A DNA stretch of 64,000 nucleotides from Synechococcus sp. MEDNS5 (GCF_014279875.1 NZ_CP047952.1:744001-808000); one strand, 5' to 3'; numbered from the stretch's first letter, positions 1-8,671 are shown. Notes: a model not told the origin generated them from the sequence alone. A program made the numbers and translations.

Positions 1-144
1 CACGAAGTGAACAACGATTGGATGGATGACATCCAGCCAGGGAAGATTTTTATCGTTGAGTGGTGGGAGCAACTCGAGCATCGGCAAGCGGAGCGACGCT
101 CTTTAAGGATGGACAGCATTCAGGCAGCAGTCATCCTTTCGTGA
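1..144 (+). CDS. C-terminal fragment of an unrecognised protein
   Basis: An open frame enters from the left edge and ends at TGA 142-144, giving 47 residues. The visible part is acidic and tryptophan-rich (IVEWWEQLEH) and ends in RMDSIQAAVILS. I do not recognise the family. It runs convergently towards the antiporter gene, with about 50 bases between the two stops. No terminator hairpin is obvious in that gap. The frame is open for its whole visible length with codon use like its neighbours, which is the only support for calling it coding. Confidence 0.45.
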   Translation, partial: HEVNNDWMDDIQPGKIFIVEWWEQLEHRQAERRSLRMDSIQAAVILS

Positions 145-195
145 ACGAATGCACCGATCGGTGTGGGGATGCCGACGCAACCGTTGTGTTGCCGA

Positions 196-1314
196 TTACC
201 TCGAAGGCAAATCGCGTTGTTTTTGTTTGCGCTTGAGCTGTCGCCAATACAACCCAGCCTGAACGCTTATCACGACAATGACGGCAGGCAGGACCAGACA
301 CAGCATCACGATTCGGAATTCGTCCTGCCAGGTGGGCAAGGTGCGTGGGAGCACCTGGTCGATCACATAAAAGACGTACAGCGCCACCAGAATCCCCCCT
401 TCCAGACGGGTGATTCGGCCTCGGGTCCAGAAAATCGGAAGGCAGGCCAGGGCGGCCAACACCATCACCGGCAGATCCCGCTGAATCAAGAGTGGGCTGA
501 CCTGCAGCCCTGCTCCACCGGCGGCAGCCACGGCACTGGCACCCAGCACCAACAGCTGATTGAGCAGATTGCTCCCCACCACATTACCGATCGCCAGATC
601 CGTTCTCCCCTTCACGGCTGCGACCAGTGAGGTGATCAGCTCCGGCATGGAGGTGCCTGCCGACACGATGGTCAGCCCGATCACGGCCTGACTCACTCCC
701 AAAAATGCGGCCGCCGCACTGGCTCCATGCACCAGAACACGTGATCCAACGCCAAGGAGGAGGATCCCGATCAGTAGCAGACCCAGGGCACGGGTGACGC
801 CGCGTTTGCCCTGATCCGGATTCACTTCGGGTTCGGCCTCACCCACATCATCGGGTTCTTCCCGTGCCGTGCGGATTTCCCAGACCGAATTGATCACCAG
901 TGCCAGAAGCAGAGCGAGCCCCGCCTGCCAGGTCACTCGTCCTGCTGAGGCCATTCCCCAAACTGCAGCCGAGACGGCAATCAGGAGGGGGACATCCCTT
1001 CGCACAAGTCGGCTCTCCACCCGAAGAGGCGTCACCAGGGCACTGCTGCCCAGCACCACCATCACATTAAAAATGTTGCTGCCCACAACGTTGCTCACGG
1101 CAAGGGCGTCAAATCCCTGTGTCACCGAGCTCAAGCTCACGAATAATTCCGGTGCACTGGTGCCCAATGACACGACTGTGAGTCCAATCACCAGCTGGGG
1201 AATGCCGAAGATCAGCGACAGGGTCACCGCACCCTGCACGAAGAACTCACCTCCACCGAAGAGCAGGGCGATTCCGATCAGAACTTCCAGAAATGCTGAC
1301 AGAAACGGAGGCAT
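196..1314 (-). CDS. Calcium/sodium:cation antiporter, CaCA (YrbG-like) family
   Basis: This 372-residue inner membrane protein has the two inverted alpha-repeats that define the CaCA superfamily. Repeat 1 has GTSAPE at about residues 51-56 followed by NVVGSN near 75. Repeat 2 has GTSMPE at about 220-225 followed by GNVVGSN near 243. The acidic residues in GTSxPE are the ion ligands in characterised members. A charged loop at about 150-172 separates the halves. Length fits the bacterial YrbG group. The gene is divergent from bicA, so it may set the Na+ gradient that BicA uses; that link is inference. The exchanged ion cannot be read from the sequence. Confidence 0.9.
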   Translation of the reverse strand: MPPFLSAFLEVLIGIALLFGGGEFFVQGAVTLSLIFGIPQLVIGLTVVSLGTSAPELFVSLSSVTQGFDALAVSNVVGSNIFNVMVVLGSSALVTPLRVESRLVRRDVPLLIAVSAAVWGMASAGRVTWQAGLALLLALVINSVWEIRTAREEPDDVGEAEPEVNPDQGKRGVTRALGLLLIGILLLGVGSRVLVHGASAAAAFLGVSQAVIGLTIVSAGTSMPELITSLVAAVKGRTDLAIGNVVGSNLLNQLLVLGASAVAAAGGAGLQVSPLLIQRDLPVMVLAALACLPIFWTRGRITRLEGGILVALYVFYVIDQVLPRTLPTWQDEFRIVMLCLVLPAVIVVISVQAGLYWRQLKRKQKQRDLPSR

Positions 1315-1419
1315 CGCGATCAGAAGCCAGACCTCATTGTGCGCTCTCGACCATCAGCCCCTATCAGTCCGATTCCCTTGGCGGGACTTAGCATTCCGCC
1401 ACCATTGGCCCGCAACGCC

Positions 1420-3084
1420 GTGTTTCTGAATCACATCAGCACCCGCAACATCCCTGGGGACTTCTTCGGAGGACTGACGGCTGCTGTGGTGGCTCTCCCC
1501 ATGGCACTGGCCTTCGGCGTGGCCTCCGGGGCGGGCGCTGCTGCTGGTTTATGGGGCGCCGTGATCATCGGCTTGATGGCCTCCCTGTTCGGGGGGACTC
1601 CCACACTGATCTCCGAGCCCACAGGTCCGATGACGGTGGTGTTCACCGCTGTGATCCTGAGCTTCACGAGCCAGATTCCTGATCGGGGAACCGCTCTGGC
1701 AATGGCCTTCACCGTGGTGGTTCTGGCGGGTGTGTTCCAGATCCTGTTCGGATTCTTCCGACTAGGGCGGTACATCACGATGATGCCCTACACCGTGATT
1801 TCCGGGTTCATGTCCGGAATCGGAGTGATCCTGGTGATTCTTCAGCTCGCTCCTTTTCTCGGACAGAACAGTCCGAGTGGGGGCGTGATCGGAACACTGA
1901 GCAGTCTTCCTGAGCTCGCGGCAGGGATTCAGCCGCTTGAGCTCGGACTCGCTGTGATCACACTGCTGATTCTCTGGTTAACTCCTGAACAGTGGAAGCG
2001 ATTCTGCCCTCCCCAGCTGCTGGCACTGGTGATCGGCACGTTGCTGTCGTTAACGGTCTTCGGAGCTGTGGAACTCCGTCGAATCGGGACCTTCACCGCT
2101 GAGTTCCCCACCTTTCAGGTTCCGACGTTCTCCACCGATCAGATCCGCCTGATGGTGGTGAACGGTGCGGTTCTGGGCATGCTCGGCTGTATCGATGCAC
2201 TGCTTACCTCTGTTGTGGCTGACAGCCTCACCCGCACAGAGCACGACTCCAATAAAGAATTGATTGGTCAAGGGCTTGGCAATGTGATGTCTGGGCTTTT
2301 CGGTGGCCTCCCGGGCGCTGGCGCAACGATGGGGACCGTTGTGAATATTCAGGCCGGTGGACGATCTGCCCTCTCGGGCATCTTTCGTTCATTGATTCTG
2401 ATGCTGGTGATCCTGCTTGCGGCCCCATGGGCCTCTCGGATCCCGTTGGCCGTTCTCGCGGGCATCGCCCTCAAGGTCGGTTTCGACATCATCGACTGGA
2501 GCTTTCTCAAGCGGGCGCATCATCTATCCATCAAGGCAGCCTGCATCACTTATGGCGTGATCGCCCTCACTGTTTTGGTTGATTTGATCTGGGCTGTGTT
2601 CATTGGGGTTTTCGTGGCGAATGTGCTCACGATCGAGCGGATGACAGCACTTCAGGCCAAGGGGGTGAAGACCATCACCACGACCGATGATGACGTTGAA
2701 CTTCCAGAGCAGGAGCAGGCCTTACTCGATCAGGCCTCAGGGCGCCTTTTGCTCTTCCAGCTCACCGGCCCGATGATTTTTGGTGTCGCCAAGACGATCA
2801 GTCGTGAACACAACGCCATCGAAGACTGCGACGCTGTTCTGTTTGACCTGAGCGAAGTCTCCCACCTGGGAGTGACGGCATCATTGGCGTTGGAGAATGC
2901 CATCAAGGAGGCTGTGGAAGTCGGCCGTTCTGTTTACCTTGTGGTTATTGCCGGGTCAGCCACACGCACCCGTCTCGAGAAGCTGAAGCTTCTTGAGCTT
3001 CTTCCCGAGCACCACGTGAGCGAGGATCGCGAAGAGATTCTCCGCCGAGCAGTCGGCGAGCTTCCCGTTCTTCAGGAGGTCTGA
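1420..3084 (+). CDS. bicA: Sodium-dependent bicarbonate transporter BicA (SulP/SLC26 family)
   Basis: The protein moves HCO3- with Na+ across the plasma membrane and feeds the CO2-concentrating mechanism. From memory of BicA of Synechococcus PCC 7002, long blocks match closely: GGTPTLISEPTGPMTVV, MMPYTVISGFMSGIG, and LGMLGCIDALLTSVVADS. A STAS domain with GPMIFGVAKTISREHNAI follows in the last 120 residues. GTG 1420 is chosen because it gives an N-terminus (FLNHISTRNIPGDFFGG) aligned with known BicA; the frame is open back to a GTG at 1339. The result is 554 residues, close to the family length. Some SulP relatives carry sulfate, but the similarity is specific to BicA. Confidence 0.92.
   Translation: MFLNHISTRNIPGDFFGGLTAAVVALPMALAFGVASGAGAAAGLWGAVIIGLMASLFGGTPTLISEPTGPMTVVFTAVILSFTSQIPDRGTALAMAFTVVVLAGVFQILFGFFRLGRYITMMPYTVISGFMSGIGVILVILQLAPFLGQNSPSGGVIGTLSSLPELAAGIQPLELGLAVITLLILWLTPEQWKRFCPPQLLALVIGTLLSLTVFGAVELRRIGTFTAEFPTFQVPTFSTDQIRLMVVNGAVLGMLGCIDALLTSVVADSLTRTEHDSNKELIGQGLGNVMSGLFGGLPGAGATMGTVVNIQAGGRSALSGIFRSLILMLVILLAAPWASRIPLAVLAGIALKVGFDIIDWSFLKRAHHLSIKAACITYGVIALTVLVDLIWAVFIGVFVANVLTIERMTALQAKGVKTITTTDDDVELPEQEQALLDQASGRLLLFQLTGPMIFGVAKTISREHNAIEDCDAVLFDLSEVSHLGVTASLALENAIKEAVEVGRSVYLVVIAGSATRTRLEKLKLLELLPEHHVSEDREEILRRAVGELPVLQEV
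3074..3080 (+). promoter_or_regulatory. Strong Shine-Dalgarno that fixes a TTG start for pyrC
   Basis: AGGAGGT lies inside the last codons of bicA and 7 bases before TTG 3088. It supports the unusual TTG start of pyrC and suggests translational coupling with bicA, whose TGA is at 3082-3084. Confidence 0.7.
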
Positions 3085-3087
3085 CCA

Positions 3088-4203
3088 TTGCAGGACAGTC
3101 CCAGCCGTCTGGTGCTTCGCCGTCCTGACGATTGGCATGTGCACCTTCGGGATGGAGCCATGCTCAGAGCTGTTGCTCCTGCGACAGCCAGGGTGTTTGC
3201 CAGGGCGATTGTGATGCCCAACCTGAAACCACCCGTGACCACGGTGGATCAGGCGAGCGCTTACCGGGACAGAATTCTGAAGGCAGTTTCAGAGGACACG
3301 CGGTTCCAGCCGCTGATGACGGCCTATCTCACCGATCACCTGGATCCTTTCGAGCTTGAGCGTGGTTTCACTGAGGGCGTGTTCACCGCAGCCAAGCTCT
3401 ACCCAGCCAATGCCACGACCAATTCAGCTGCTGGTGTGAGCGATCTCTCCAAGATCACCAAGCTGCTGGAGCGAATGGAGGCCATCGACATGCCTCTGCT
3501 CATCCATGGCGAGGTCACCGATGCTGATGTGGATGTGTTTGATCGGGAAGCAGCATTCATCGAAACCCATCTGATCCCCCTGCGCGAGCGTTATCCAGCT
3601 TTGCGCATCGTGCTGGAGCACATCACCACGGAGCAGGCGGTCGATTTCATCCGCAGCGCAAGCCTCGCCGGTGATTCCCGCATCGCAGCCACCATCACCC
3701 CGCACCATCTGCATCTCAACCGCAACGCGATGTTCATGGGTGGCCTACGCAGCGACTTCTATTGCCTTCCGGTTGTGAAAAGGGAGTGCCACCGACGCGC
3801 TTTGGTGAAGGCGGCAACCAGTGGTCTGCCCTGTTTCTTCCTCGGTACCGATTCAGCTCCCCATCCCCGTTCCGGCAAGGAATCAGCCTGCGGATGTGCC
3901 GGCATCTTCAATGCGGTGCATGCGCTTGAAAGCTATGCCGCTGTCTTCGAGCAGGAGGGGGCTCTTGAGCATCTTCAGGGGTTTGCCAGTGAGCATGGGC
4001 CCAGGTTCTACGGTCTTCCCCTGAATCAGGAAAACCTCACACTTGTGAAACGGGCACAGACCGTTCCCAGGCGCCTCGAGTCGACACCATCGATACAGCT
4101 CAGAGATGCTGGGCTCGAAGCCAGTGAATGGCCGGTTCTGTTCCATGCCGGTGAAACTTTGAGCTGGTCGGTGCAAGTCGATAGGCAAGCGCAGACGAAC
4201 TGA
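3088..4203 (+). CDS. pyrC: Dihydroorotase, class II (PyrC)
   Basis: Catalyses the reversible cyclisation of carbamoyl aspartate to dihydroorotate in pyrimidine synthesis. The binuclear zinc site is complete. HVH is at residues 17-19, the lysine expected to be carboxylated is K103 in AAKLYPA, histidines sit at 140 (IHGEV) and 178 (LEHIT), and the catalytic Asp is D255 in GTDSAPH. ITPHHLHLN is also typical of PyrC rather than of the larger PyrC-like AllB group. The length is 371 residues, slightly above E. coli PyrC (348). Translation starts at TTG with a strong Shine-Dalgarno, 3 bases after bicA, so the two are probably co-transcribed. Confidence 0.95.
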   Translation: MQDSPSRLVLRRPDDWHVHLRDGAMLRAVAPATARVFARAIVMPNLKPPVTTVDQASAYRDRILKAVSEDTRFQPLMTAYLTDHLDPFELERGFTEGVFTAAKLYPANATTNSAAGVSDLSKITKLLERMEAIDMPLLIHGEVTDADVDVFDREAAFIETHLIPLRERYPALRIVLEHITTEQAVDFIRSASLAGDSRIAATITPHHLHLNRNAMFMGGLRSDFYCLPVVKRECHRRALVKAATSGLPCFFLGTDSAPHPRSGKESACGCAGIFNAVHALESYAAVFEQEGALEHLQGFASEHGPRFYGLPLNQENLTLVKRAQTVPRRLESTPSIQLRDAGLEASEWPVLFHAGETLSWSVQVDRQAQTN

Positions 4204-4234
4204 ATAGGGTTCGTTCAGGCGTACACCTCATTCC

Positions 4235-4696
4235 ATGGGCGACCCCCAGATCCAGACTCCTGACGCAGAGCAGTATTGGCATCTCTGGACGGATGCTGAG
4301 GGCATGAGTCGTCATCAGCTCTGCACCATCAGTGAGTTCAAGCTCGGCCGGCTCGGACCTCGGAACTCACCGCAGTTCTCACGCGATCTGATCAAGGACG
4401 GCAATGCGTTCGTGACGTATCTGCCCGTGGGTTGGACAGCTGATTGGCATGAAAACCCTGACCCCAAGTGGATCTACATCCTGCGCGGAGCCTGGGCTGT
4501 CACCAGCATGGATGGTCAGCGGGTTGTGATGAAAGCTGGTGAGTACTCCTATGGGGGGGATCAGGGCTGCGTGATGACATCCGATGGCCGTTTTGGCCAT
4601 CTGTCTGAACAGGTTGGCGATGAACCTTGCGTGCAGCTGGTGATCCAGCGCAATGACGATGCCTGGCGCAATCTCCCTCCAGGGTCATTCAGCTGA
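4235..4696 (+). CDS. Cupin-fold protein of unknown function
   Basis: This 153-residue protein has a single predicted cupin barrel. The region from WHENPDPKWIYILRG to GEYSYGG corresponds to cupin motif 1 and the turn before motif 2, but the usual HxH pair is replaced by a lone His with Asn-Pro-Asp, so metal binding is uncertain. No signal peptide is seen. It opens a run of same-strand genes (lactonase, Nif11, GlcG-like) with gaps under 20 bases, which suggests one operon. The function is unknown; a sugar-binding or isomerase role would fit the neighbours but is inference. Confidence 0.75.
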   Translation: MGDPQIQTPDAEQYWHLWTDAEGMSRHQLCTISEFKLGRLGPRNSPQFSRDLIKDGNAFVTYLPVGWTADWHENPDPKWIYILRGAWAVTSMDGQRVVMKAGEYSYGGDQGCVMTSDGRFGHLSEQVGDEPCVQLVIQRNDDAWRNLPPGSFS

Positions 4697-4704
4697 GACA
4701 ACCG

Positions 4705-5661
4705 ATGGCTGCGATGAACGTTTATCGAAGCGATTTCGTTGAAACAAGGCTTGAGGAGCTGGATCCTCGATTCAGTTCTCTGGTCTTGTTCAATGCCCAG
4801 TTGGAACGTCTGTTTGATGGTTGCCGATGGCTTGAAGGTCCTGTGTGGCTTGGTGATCAGCAGCGACTTTTGGTTTCCGATATCCCCAACGACCGAATTC
4901 TTGCTTGGGATGAGGTGCATGGATTGAGCGTGTTCCGCCACAGTGCAGGATTCCCGAATGGTCAGACGCGGGATCGTCAAGGACGTTTGCTGACATGCAG
5001 CCACCGCGATCGTGCCGTGTTGCGAACCGAGCACAACGGCAGAGTGACGTTGTTGGTGGACTCCCATCAGGGAAAGTCTCTCAATACACCCAATGATGTG
5101 GTGGTGAAACGGGACGGCACCATCTGGTTTAGTGATCCGGTGTATGGGCTTGTCAATGATTACGAGGGCGGTCGGCGGTCTTCGTTGCAAGCTCCTGTGG
5201 TTTACCGCTTTGACCCAGCGGATGGCTCATTGCAAGCCATGACCACCCCAGATGAAGTGTCTGGTCCGAATGGTCTGGCCTTTTCGCCGGATGAGTCCCT
5301 GTTGTACGTCGTCGATACCGGAGCCCCGGACGATCCCGTTGCCGATCGACTGATTCACGTGTTTGATGTTGTTGAGGGTGGCCGGCAACTCGAAGGACGA
5401 CGGGATTTCCACCGGGTGAATAACGGCAATGCCGATGGCATTCGTGTGGATGAGGTCGGCAATGTCTGGAGCAGCGCAGGCAATGGTGTGCACTGCATCG
5501 CTCCCGACGGAACTCTGCTGGGACGCATTGCCACGCCGCACCTCGTCAGCAATCTCTGTTTTGGCGGTGTTCATGGCAACCGACTGTTTCTGTGCAGTTG
5601 GGACACCGTGTATTCCATCCACGTCAACACCAGGGGCCTTCAGCACCCAGCCCTGCCCTGA
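4705..5661 (+). CDS. SMP-30/gluconolactonase-like lactone hydrolase
   Basis: A six-bladed beta-propeller of 318 residues in the SMP-30/gluconolactonase/LRE family, which hydrolyse sugar lactones or related esters using one divalent metal. The expected metal ligands are visible: E44 in LEGPVW, N130 in TPNDVVV, an Asn near 189 in GPNGLAFSPDE, and an Asp near 243 in NADGIRVDE. FSDPVYG and VVDTG are family landmarks. It lacks a signal peptide and should be cytoplasmic. Eight bases separate it from the cupin gene. With the nearby SDR sugar dehydrogenase it could convert gluconolactone to gluconate; the substrate is inferred only. Confidence 0.87.
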   Translation: MAAMNVYRSDFVETRLEELDPRFSSLVLFNAQLERLFDGCRWLEGPVWLGDQQRLLVSDIPNDRILAWDEVHGLSVFRHSAGFPNGQTRDRQGRLLTCSHRDRAVLRTEHNGRVTLLVDSHQGKSLNTPNDVVVKRDGTIWFSDPVYGLVNDYEGGRRSSLQAPVVYRFDPADGSLQAMTTPDEVSGPNGLAFSPDESLLYVVDTGAPDDPVADRLIHVFDVVEGGRQLEGRRDFHRVNNGNADGIRVDEVGNVWSSAGNGVHCIAPDGTLLGRIATPHLVSNLCFGGVHGNRLFLCSWDTVYSIHVNTRGLQHPALP

Positions 5662-5678
5662 CCCATTTCTGAACTCCA

Positions 5679-5939
5679 ATGACCAGTAATCCTCAACTTG
5701 AAGCGTTTCTCAGCAAGGTGAAAGGTGATGCCGACCTGCTGAAACAGTTCCACTCCGCCGCATGCCTTAATGACATCGCTGCCATGGGGGCTGGGATGGG
5801 CTTTCAATTCACAGGCGTCGACATTCTTTTGCATCAGGCCTCAGCCACGCTGAAGCTCTCTGCGGATGCCTTAGAGGCCCTGGCTGCAGGTGTGGAATTG
5901 GAAGGGCATCTCTGGAAGATGGCCATTCAGTGGACCTGA
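5679..5939 (+). CDS. Nif11-domain small protein
   Basis: This 86-residue protein starts PQLEAFLSKVKGDADLLKQF and continues with AAMGAGMGFQFTG, the typical helical Nif11 (nitrogenase/nitrile-hydratase leader) pattern: a repeated L-x-x-F-L-x-K-v start, then an A-x-x-x-G-[FY] block. In marine picocyanobacteria this domain occurs in free-standing proteins and in leader peptides of prochlorosin-like lanthipeptides. Here there is no double-glycine cleavage site with a Ser/Thr/Cys-rich core, so it is not an obvious peptide precursor. It sits between the lactonase and the GlcG-like gene. The function is unknown. Confidence 0.75.
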   Translation: MTSNPQLEAFLSKVKGDADLLKQFHSAACLNDIAAMGAGMGFQFTGVDILLHQASATLKLSADALEALAAGVELEGHLWKMAIQWT

Positions 5940-5943
5940 ATCA

Positions 5944-6384
5944 ATGCAGATGATTCCTTGCCTGGACCTCGCTGATGCCGAGGCGATTGTCTCCTCCGCG
6001 CTCCAGGCGGCTGAACGCTCTGCGTCGCAGGTGTCGATTGCAGTGGTGGATGGGGCTGGACTGCTGATCCGTTTCAGTCGGGTCGATGGCGCATCAGCGG
6101 CGAGCGTTGAAGCGGCCACAGCCAAAGCGCGGACGTCGGCTTTGACAGGAAACGACAGCGCCGCTGCCGAGCAGGCCATCGCATCCGGGCGTCTGGCCTT
6201 GCTCTCGCTGCAGGGGGTTCTCCACCAGCCTTGCGCTCTGATGGCTGGTGGTCTTGTGCTGCGCTCCCAGGGAGTTGTGGTGGGGGCGATTGGCGTGTCC
6301 GGGATGACTCCTGATCAGGACACGGCCATCGCTCGCGCCGGTGTGGACTGTTTTGCGCTCAGAGCCCAGGACTGCTCATCATGA
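5944..6384 (+). CDS. GlcG/HbpS-like (heme-binding fold) protein
   Basis: A 146-residue protein of the GlcG/HbpS/PduO-C fold. The pattern VSIAVVDGAGLLIRFSRVDGA, followed by a helix with TAKARTSAL and an ending of VGAIGVSGMTPDQD, is characteristic. Family members bind heme or corrinoid-like ligands or accompany glycolate and alcohol oxidation operons, but many have no known role. ATG 5944 is chosen because it is 4 bases after the Nif11 stop; the frame is open further upstream. Its 3' end overlaps the convergent SDR gene by 26 bases. Confidence 0.8.
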   Translation: MQMIPCLDLADAEAIVSSALQAAERSASQVSIAVVDGAGLLIRFSRVDGASAASVEAATAKARTSALTGNDSAAAEQAIASGRLALLSLQGVLHQPCALMAGGLVLRSQGVVVGAIGVSGMTPDQDTAIARAGVDCFALRAQDCSS

Positions 6385-7159
6385 TGCCGCCGTCAGCAAA
6401 CACGCTGGTGGCGGTCATGTAGCTGGCTCCATTGCTGGCCAGAAATGCCACCACGGAGGCGATTTCTTCAGGCTGAGCCATGCGCCCCATGGGAATCGCT
6501 GCATTGAGCTTGGCCAAAAGCTCAGGATTGTTGATCGTGGAGTCGTTGATTGGCGTGGCCACGGCTCCAGGACCCACATTCACAATCGAGACTCCCTTAC
6601 CGGCCAGTTCCACCCCGGCGGTGCGGGTGAGCATGCGCACTCCGCCTTTGGCCACGCAGTAGGGCGTGTTGTCGGGCATCGGCCAGTCCTCGTGAACCGA
6701 TGAGATGTTGATGATCCTGCCGCCGCTGCCTTGGGCGATCATTTGTTTGGCTGCGAACTGTGTGGCGAAGAACACGCCACGGAGGTTCACATTCATCACT
6801 TTGTCGTAGTCCTCCGGAGTGGTGTCGAGGATCGAGGTGCGGGTTTCGATTCCCGCGTTGTTCACCATCACGTCGATCTTCCCGAACGTTTTCACCGCAG
6901 TGTCGATCAGCCGTTGAAGATCATCCAGCTTGGCCACGTCGGCCTGAACACCAATGGCTTGACCGCCCAGCTCGCCGATTTCTTCGATCAGCTCTTCGGT
7001 GCGTTCGGGATGAGAGCGGTAATCGATCACTACTTTCGCGCCCAGGCCGCCAACCGCCTCAACGATCGACTTGCCGATTCCGGAATTGCCGCCGGTGACA
7101 ACGATCACTTTGTCGCGAAGACAAAGGGATGTCATGGCCTTGGGGACCTGGTTGGTCAT
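6359..7159 (-). CDS. Short-chain dehydrogenase, glucose 1-dehydrogenase-like
   Basis: A 266-residue classical SDR. The cofactor motif TGGNSGIG is at about residues 22-29, VNNAGI follows near 107, the catalytic Ser is in NISSV, and the Tyr-Lys pair is in YCVAK. The spacing and the C-terminal SVFADGG match the glucose 1-dehydrogenase subgroup, which oxidises beta-D-glucose to gluconolactone with NAD(P)+. Substrate range in this subgroup is broad, so glucose is likely but unproven. The start could also be the internal ATG at residue 9. It is convergent with and overlaps the GlcG-like gene, and about 110 bases separate it from the divergent VOC gene. Confidence 0.87.
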   Translation of the reverse strand: MTNQVPKAMTSLCLRDKVIVVTGGNSGIGKSIVEAVGGLGAKVVIDYRSHPERTEELIEEIGELGGQAIGVQADVAKLDDLQRLIDTAVKTFGKIDVMVNNAGIETRTSILDTTPEDYDKVMNVNLRGVFFATQFAAKQMIAQGSGGRIINISSVHEDWPMPDNTPYCVAKGGVRMLTRTAGVELAGKGVSIVNVGPGAVATPINDSTINNPELLAKLNAAIPMGRMAQPEEIASVVAFLASNGASYMTATSVFADGGIMMSSPGL

Positions 7160-7268
7160 GGGTATCGGTGAAAGACATTCATTGGATAGCTGGTTTTCAT
7201 ATGGATTGCTGTGTTGTGTTGCGTCGTCCAGAACGCGCTAAGACGCATTTAAAGCCTTTTGTCTGGTC

Positions 7269-8108
7269 ATGACTGACTCCATCCGACCTATGCCTGCGGT
7301 GGAAGGAGTGGCGTTCTCTCTACCAGATCCGCATGCTCTTGATCCGCTGTTCAGCACCCTGGGCGTGACTGACCACGGCAGCACCATGCTCGATGGGGCA
7401 GCGCTTCAACGTCGGTTTGGCATCAATGAAGGACAGGCAACCGTGCATCACCATCGTCTCGGCTCGGAGCGTCTTGACACCATCACGTTCGCGGGGTGTC
7501 CTCCCGCAAGGTCGTTACAACCTGGGCCTGCCAATACCTTGTGGTTTCAGCACGTGGCCATTGTGGTGAGTGACATGAACCGTGCGGCTGCCTGTTTGAT
7601 GCCGATGGTGACGCCCATCTCCGAGTCCCCCCAGTGGCTCCCCAACGGAGTGGCGGCATGGAAGTTCAGGAACGCGGCCGGCCACGCCATGGAACTGTTG
7701 TGGTTTCCCCCCGAACTGGGCCATCCCCGTTGGCATCAGTCTGATCCTCCGCTTTTTCAAGGGCTTGATCACACAGCGATCGCCATCAGTGACAGCGACC
7801 TCAGCCTTGCGTTCTATAGCTGTGATCTGAGGCTCAAGCTGCGTTACGCCACGCTCAATCAGGGGCTTGAACAGGAGCGATTGGATGGATTAATGGATGC
7901 CAGGGTTGCGATTCACGGCGTGAGTGGCTCCAGCCCCTGTGGGGTGGAGTTCCTTCGTTATCTCCACCCGGAGCCTTGCCAGCCAACAGCGGCTTCCCTG
8001 CAGCCTCAGGATGCGTTGTACGCGCAAATCCTTGTTCGCGATCCGGATGCTGGTCATGGCCGATTGGTGAGTGATCCTGATGGTCATCGACTCTGGATCG
8101 AGTCTTAA
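7269..8108 (+). CDS. Two-module VOC (glyoxalase/dioxygenase fold) protein
   Basis: A 279-residue protein with two vicinal-oxygen-chelate modules. One begins near LWFQHVAIVVSDM (about residue 90) and the other near GLDHTAIAISDSD (about 168). The final DPDGHRLWIE is the classic end of a VOC module with its Glu ligand. The family includes glyoxalase I, extradiol dioxygenases and epimerases, all metal-dependent. I cannot assign a reaction. The first 85 residues form an extra module without clear metal ligands. Placement within a set of oxidoreductases and a lactonase suggests a role in small-molecule oxidation or detoxification. Confidence 0.75.
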   Translation: MTDSIRPMPAVEGVAFSLPDPHALDPLFSTLGVTDHGSTMLDGAALQRRFGINEGQATVHHHRLGSERLDTITFAGCPPARSLQPGPANTLWFQHVAIVVSDMNRAAACLMPMVTPISESPQWLPNGVAAWKFRNAAGHAMELLWFPPELGHPRWHQSDPPLFQGLDHTAIAISDSDLSLAFYSCDLRLKLRYATLNQGLEQERLDGLMDARVAIHGVSGSSPCGVEFLRYLHPEPCQPTAASLQPQDALYAQILVRDPDAGHGRLVSDPDGHRLWIES

Positions 8109-8169
8109 GACAATCCTTAACGTTCAGATTCAGCTCGCTTTCTAGCGTTCGATAAATGCGTTCTGTCCG

Positions 8170-8661
8170 TTGGATCTCATCTCTCTGATTCTCCCCGCTG
8201 CGCCCACCGGACCCGCTGTTGGTGGGTTGCTTTTGCTGCGTGTGTTCACTGGGGTGGTGTTCATTCGCCACGGCTGGCCAAAGTTAAGCAACCTCAGCAT
8301 CTGGGCTGCAGCCATGAAAACTCCGGCATGGCTCTGCTTCCTCTCGGCTTTTTCGATGTGGGCCGGAGGGATTGCTTTGATCATCGGCCTTCTCACGCCG
8401 CTCGCCGCCTTGGCGATCGCTGTTTCGATGCTTTATGCCGTGGTGTTGGAGATCAAGAATGGATTTCCCTTCATTGCCCCAGATCCCTTTCAGATTCCTG
8501 AGGGTGATTATGTAGGACCCATGGGTGTGGGCGACCCTCCGAGTTGGGAAAAAGCCGCCATGTATGTGGTGATGTGCGCAGTGCTGATCACCGCCGGAGC
8601 TGGTCCTTTCAGTGTGGACCTGGCGATCGTTGCACCCAAAGTGCAGGCACTGCTGGGCTAG
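8170..8661 (+). CDS. DoxX family membrane protein
   Basis: A 163-residue integral membrane protein with about four hydrophobic helices. The DoxX signature is present at the start: LLRVFTGVVFIRHGWPKL, and later GLLTPLAALAIAVSML. DoxX relatives include the small subunit of thiosulfate:quinone oxidoreductase and many proteins tied to quinone or redox stress. Translation apparently starts at TTG 8170, since no ATG is in frame nearby; an upstream ATG at 8156 is out of frame. The gene meets the GMC oxidoreductase gene stop-to-stop with no gap, so the pair may be linked functionally, with the membrane partner offering a route to quinone. That is inference. Confidence 0.85.
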   Translation: MDLISLILPAAPTGPAVGGLLLLRVFTGVVFIRHGWPKLSNLSIWAAAMKTPAWLCFLSAFSMWAGGIALIIGLLTPLAALAIAVSMLYAVVLEIKNGFPFIAPDPFQIPEGDYVGPMGVGDPPSWEKAAMYVVMCAVLITAGAGPFSVDLAIVAPKVQALLG

Positions 8662-8671
8662 TTAGCCCAGC
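8652..8671. terminator. Perfect inverted repeat spanning two facing stop codons
   Basis: GCTGGGCTA, GT, TAGCCCAGC forms 9-bp arms with a 2-base centre. The left TAG ends the DoxX gene and the right TTA is the TAA of the GMC gene on the other strand. The hairpin could end transcription from both sides, although there is no T-run. Confidence 0.45.

Noticed and set aside
5679-5939. Lanthipeptide (prochlorosin) precursor
   Set aside because: It has a Nif11 domain but no double-glycine site or Cys/Ser/Thr core, and no LanM gene is in the window.
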